From JAVBLT01 sp031553315 (GTDB lineage: Bacteria > Verrucomicrobiota > Kiritimatiellia > RFP12 > DVOR01): 64,000 nucleotides of DNA. Position numbers and translations under genes: made by a program. Of the stretch, positions 61,346 through 64,000 are shown piece after piece. The stretch covers positions 26,442-90,441 of the forward strand of contig JAVBLT010000020.1 of NCBI GenBank assembly GCA_031553315.1, given 5' to 3'. The notes beneath the pieces were generated by a model. The model was not told where the DNA came from, did not search any database, and was given only the letters and a program-made list of their open reading frames with translations. Within the stretch, counting starts at the first letter, position 1, and each line of letters opens with the position of its first letter.

Positions 61346-62397
61346 CCCAGCAGCCACCCTCCGAGCGCACCGACGGCAACGGCATCAAAACCCTCCCCGC
61401 CTACGCCCCCCTCGGCAACCGCACCACCACCACCCGCATCCAGACCGAGCGGGATTCCCCCGCCGCCACCACCAACACCACCCACTGGGTCATCGACCAC
61501 GACGACCCCCTCAAACGCCCCCTCATCGAATGCAACGCCCTCGGCGCCCCCCTCCGCTACTACATCTAGACCCCCAACCGCCTCCTCGGCATCCTCGACG
61601 CCGCCACCGGCGCCCTCCTTGTTGCCCACTCCGACGATCAGGGCAGCGTCATCGCCCTCACCGGCGAAACCGGCGCAATCACCCACACCGCCCACTACGG
61701 CCCCCACGGCGAAGACCACGGCATCGCCCCCGCCGGCAACCCCACCCCCTCGGCCTTTCAGGCGGCCCCAACCTCTACGCCTACTGCTCCGGCAACCCCA
61801 TCGCCTACATCGACCCCCTCGGGCTGTGCAAAGAAAGTGGCGGCTCATACTTCAGCCAAGTCGGACAAGTCTTTGCCGGTTACAACGATGCGCTCAATAA
61901 ATTTGGAAATGACATTGTGAGTTTCCTGAAAAGCTCCCGGTCCGATGTCGGCCAAGCCATATGGAATGATGTTAAATCATTTGGCGGTAACATGGCGTTT
62001 GGAGCAAGCCTGATTCTGAATGGCGAGGTGAATGGACAATTTGTAAAAGACTCAGCGAGCCACATCGCCAATTCCGTCGAAAGCTTTTTTACACAAGATC
62101 CCCGCCAAGCCGGCCAGCAAATCGGCAATGCCCTTATTACAACAACCCTCATCGCCGCGCCATTCGCACAGTCAAGCGCAGGATCGCTCACGACAACAAC
62201 AAATCTTCGTGCAGCACCAGCCTCTACTCACTTTTTCGGAGGCACTACATACACTCAAAAAGTAACACACCAAATGACAAGAGAAGGAGTTGGCGGACTT
62301 CATGCATTTCCGGAAAGCGTTCGCGCATTTGAACGTTCAGGAACAATAAGTAAAATTATAGGTGGCGACGGGAAAATTTATCAACAATTAAACATTC
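61346..62397 (+). pseudogene. Broken RHS-repeat protein: core end plus toxin region
   Basis: RHS core sequence (SDDQGSVIALTGETGAITHT, HYGPHGEDHG) is interrupted by a stop at 61567-61569. After a frameshift near 61757 the end of the core appears (GGPNLYAYCSGNPIAYIDPLGL), but the middle (the GREYDxETGLYYYRARYYDP block) is missing. Beyond DPLGL an intact tail of about 190 codons has a pretoxin-like helical part (SYFSQVGQVFAGYNDAL) and a tip (THQMTREGVGGLHAFPESV, GGDGKIYQQLNIP). The tail ends at about 62397, where it runs into terminase sequence. The toxin tip seems cut short. Confidence 0.75.
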
Positions 62398-63777
62398 CCC
62401 AAGTCCTTCCTCGATGCGGGCCGCCTCCGCGTGGCCAGCACGCGCGGCAATCTGCTCATGACCTTTACTCCCGTCAGCGGCTTCACGCCCGTGGTGGCCG
62501 ACTTCCTTGAAAATGCCGTTGTGACCCGCTACGCGCTCTCCTACATGCTCCCGCGTGACGGCAAGGAACCCGCCCCCTGGCTCTCCCTTGGCCTCTCCCG
62601 CGAGGAATACGATCACCTGCTTGCCTACCACGATACCGGCAAGGGCAGTTGCCGCGTACCGGAATCCCGCCCGGAGGATTGCCTTGCTTGGATAAACGAC
62701 CGAGAAGATTGCGATGCGTGCGTTTTGCCCGGCCGAGCTTTCGAGCGTGTGCCCCGCGTGGCCGTGGCCAAGGGCGGCGAGGCCGCCGTGATCTGGTTCC
62801 ATGGCCGCGACAACCCCTACGGCATGCCGCAGGAGGTCATCAAGGCGGCCATGAAGAACCGCAACGCCACCGATGAGATCCGCAAACGTGTGTGCGGCCT
62901 CGCCAAGAAGCTGAAGGGGCGGCGCTTCGCCACCTTCTCCCCCGCCGTTCATATCATTGCCCCCGATGCGATCCCTGAAGGCGGCGTGTGCTCGTTCGTG
63001 GTGGATCCGGCGCCGGAACGCAACTGGTTCTTCCTCTGGGCGAAAATCATTGACGGCGCCGTCTACATCTACCGCGAATGGCCCGGAAACTATGAAATCC
63101 CCGAAGTCGGCGTACCCGGCCCATGGGCGAAACTCTCCGACCGCGCCAACGGCGTGAACGACGGCGACCGGGGCGAGGGTTCCGAAAAATTCGGTTTCTC
63201 CCTGCTTCGCTACAAGTTCGAGTGGGCGCGCCTCGAAGGCTGGAACGACTATGAAACGTGGGTCAAGGCCGAAGGCGACTACGACGCCATCCCGTCCGAT
63301 GAAATCCTTGAAGGCTGGTCGGATTCCAACGGCGCACGCGAGCGTATGCGCCGGCGTATTCTCGACAGTCGCGCCGGCTCTCAAAGCAAAATTTCAGCCA
63401 CCGAGGATAAAACCCTTTTCGACCTCTGCGACGAAATGGCCGACGGCTTCGAGCCGGCCAGCGGCAAGGCCATCGGCAGCGGCGAAGAGCTCATCAACAC
63501 CCTGCTCTACGCCCGCGACGGCACGCCCCCACGCCTTTACATCAGCCGCGATTGCCTCAACACCCTCTTTGCCCTTACCAACTATACCGGCCGCGATGGC
63601 CAGAAGGGCGCATGCAAGGAAGCCATCGACTGCCTCCGCTACCTTCTTCAATCCGGCTGCCTCGATGATGAACCGGATCCGCGCTTCGACAACCGTTTCG
63701 GCTCCCGCCTCCCCACCGCTTCCGAAACCTTCAAACGCCCCCGCATGGGAGCCGGGGGAAGAAAATTTTGGAGGTGA
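62398..63777 (+). pseudogene. Phage terminase large subunit, N-terminally truncated
   Basis: The frame is open for about 460 codons to the stop at 63775-63777. It starts inside a terminase: LDAGRLRVASTRGNLLMTFT-like (the strand after the ATPase motif III) and GFTPVVADFLENAV, then the nuclease half. The latter includes RNWFFLWAKIIDGAVYIYRE, the RRRILDSRAGSQS block and the C-terminal AC(K)EAIDCLRYLL. The N-terminal ATPase with its Walker motifs is missing, and no other phage genes are in the window. It is joined directly to the RHS toxin remnant at 62398 in a different frame. Terminase identity is from the overall pattern. Confidence 0.7.
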
Positions 63778-63802
63778 TTGTTTTCCTATTGTGAAGTGCA
63801 AG

Positions 63803-64000
63803 TCAAATGCAACATTTTTTGATTTCATCCTGTTGCGCTTGATGGGCGGTTTTTCCATTGAGGGTTTTGCGGTGAATTGAGTTGATGTGGTTTTGCACAT
63901 GAGCGATGTCCTTTCGGGTGTAGGTTTTCAAATCGATGCCTTTTGGAATGAAGCGGCGGATGATGCGATTGGTGTTTTCATTGGTGCCGCGCTCCCAGGA
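63803..64000 (-). CDS. IS30-family transposase, C-terminal end (continues beyond the window)
   Basis: The last 65 codons of a transposase enter from the right edge: SWERGTNENTNRIIRRFIPKG, then KTYTRKDIAHVQNHINSIHRK, ending KTAHQAQQDEIKKCCI. ERGTNENTN...R.F.PKG is the IS30 signature with its catalytic Glu. The stop is at 63803-63805. The sequence after it (63791-63810) matches the tip of the IS30 remnant near 60070-60089 at 17 of 20 positions, so it should be the terminal inverted repeat. Whether the rest of the gene is intact cannot be seen. Confidence 0.85.
   Translation of the reverse strand, partial: SWERGTNENTNRIIRRFIPKGIDLKTYTRKDIAHVQNHINSIHRKTLNGKTAHQAQQDEIKKCCI

Noticed and set aside
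1..64000. CRISPR array
   Set aside because: No regularly spaced short direct repeats and no cas genes are visible anywhere in the window.

Overview
The window is a GC-rich chromosomal segment from a Gram-negative bacterium of the PVC type; Kiritimatiellota, Lentisphaerota or a near relative is my best guess. Outer-membrane biogenesis genes (LptD-like end, SurA-like isomerase, YidC with a periplasmic domain) show a didermic envelope. Tat-exported Gfo/Idh and DUF2264 proteins, a PEP-CTERM-like protein and giant secreted beta-repeat proteins are typical of that superphylum. The placement is inference, since there is no rRNA in the window.

Layout. 1-4.9 kb: end of an LptD-like gene, then a leftward deoC-xylB-SDR sugar operon and thiamine pyrophosphokinase. 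5.0-8.2 kb: two tandem Tat-exported DUF2264 proteins plus a secreted GDSL esterase. 8.3-13.7 kb: rpmH-rnpA-yidD-yidC followed by an acyltransferase, an exported oxidoreductase and a DMT permease. 13.8-16.6 kb: NAD synthetase lacking its glutaminase cysteine and a PEP-CTERM-like protein. 16.8-21.6 kb: leftward operon pgm/manB - UvrD-like helicase - a uronate-isomerase homologue that has lost its metal ligands. 21.8-27.2 kb: dcw cluster start (mraZ, rsmH, ftsL, ftsI) ending in a DedA/ATP-grasp fusion. 27.4-45.0 kb: three giant secreted proteins (1533, 2105 and 1951 residues) sharing one repeated domain and a similar C-terminal tail, with a small lipoprotein between the first two. 45.3-48.0 kb: surA-like/rsmA and an rRNA/tRNA 2'-O-methyltransferase.

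From 48.1 kb the AT content rises in an accessory stretch: a membrane protein with an N-terminal ubiquitin-like fold, a complete IS1595-type insertion with an 8-bp target duplication, and a RelE/ParE-Phd toxin-antitoxin pair. A ten-gene leftward operon follows (59969 down to 51626) with almost every junction overlapping. It includes a CxxCH beta-propeller protein paired with a membrane/TPR protein, a radical SAM enzyme, MsrA and a TatD-like hydrolase. 60.0-64.0 kb is a graveyard of polymorphic-toxin parts: an IS30 remnant, the last residues of a toxin, an AT-rich candidate immunity gene, a broken RHS core with its own toxin tip, a phage terminase fragment, and the end of a second IS30 transposase.

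A palindromic element of about 163 bp with terminal inverted repeats occurs three times (16.6, 21.7 and 45.1 kb), always at the 3' end of genes. In one place it appears to supply a gene's stop codon. The most notable observations are the giant-protein family with its shared tail, the ubiquitin-like membrane protein, several intact genes that have lost catalytic residues (NadE glutaminase cysteine, uronate isomerase ligands, Gfo/Idh lysine), and the repeat element.
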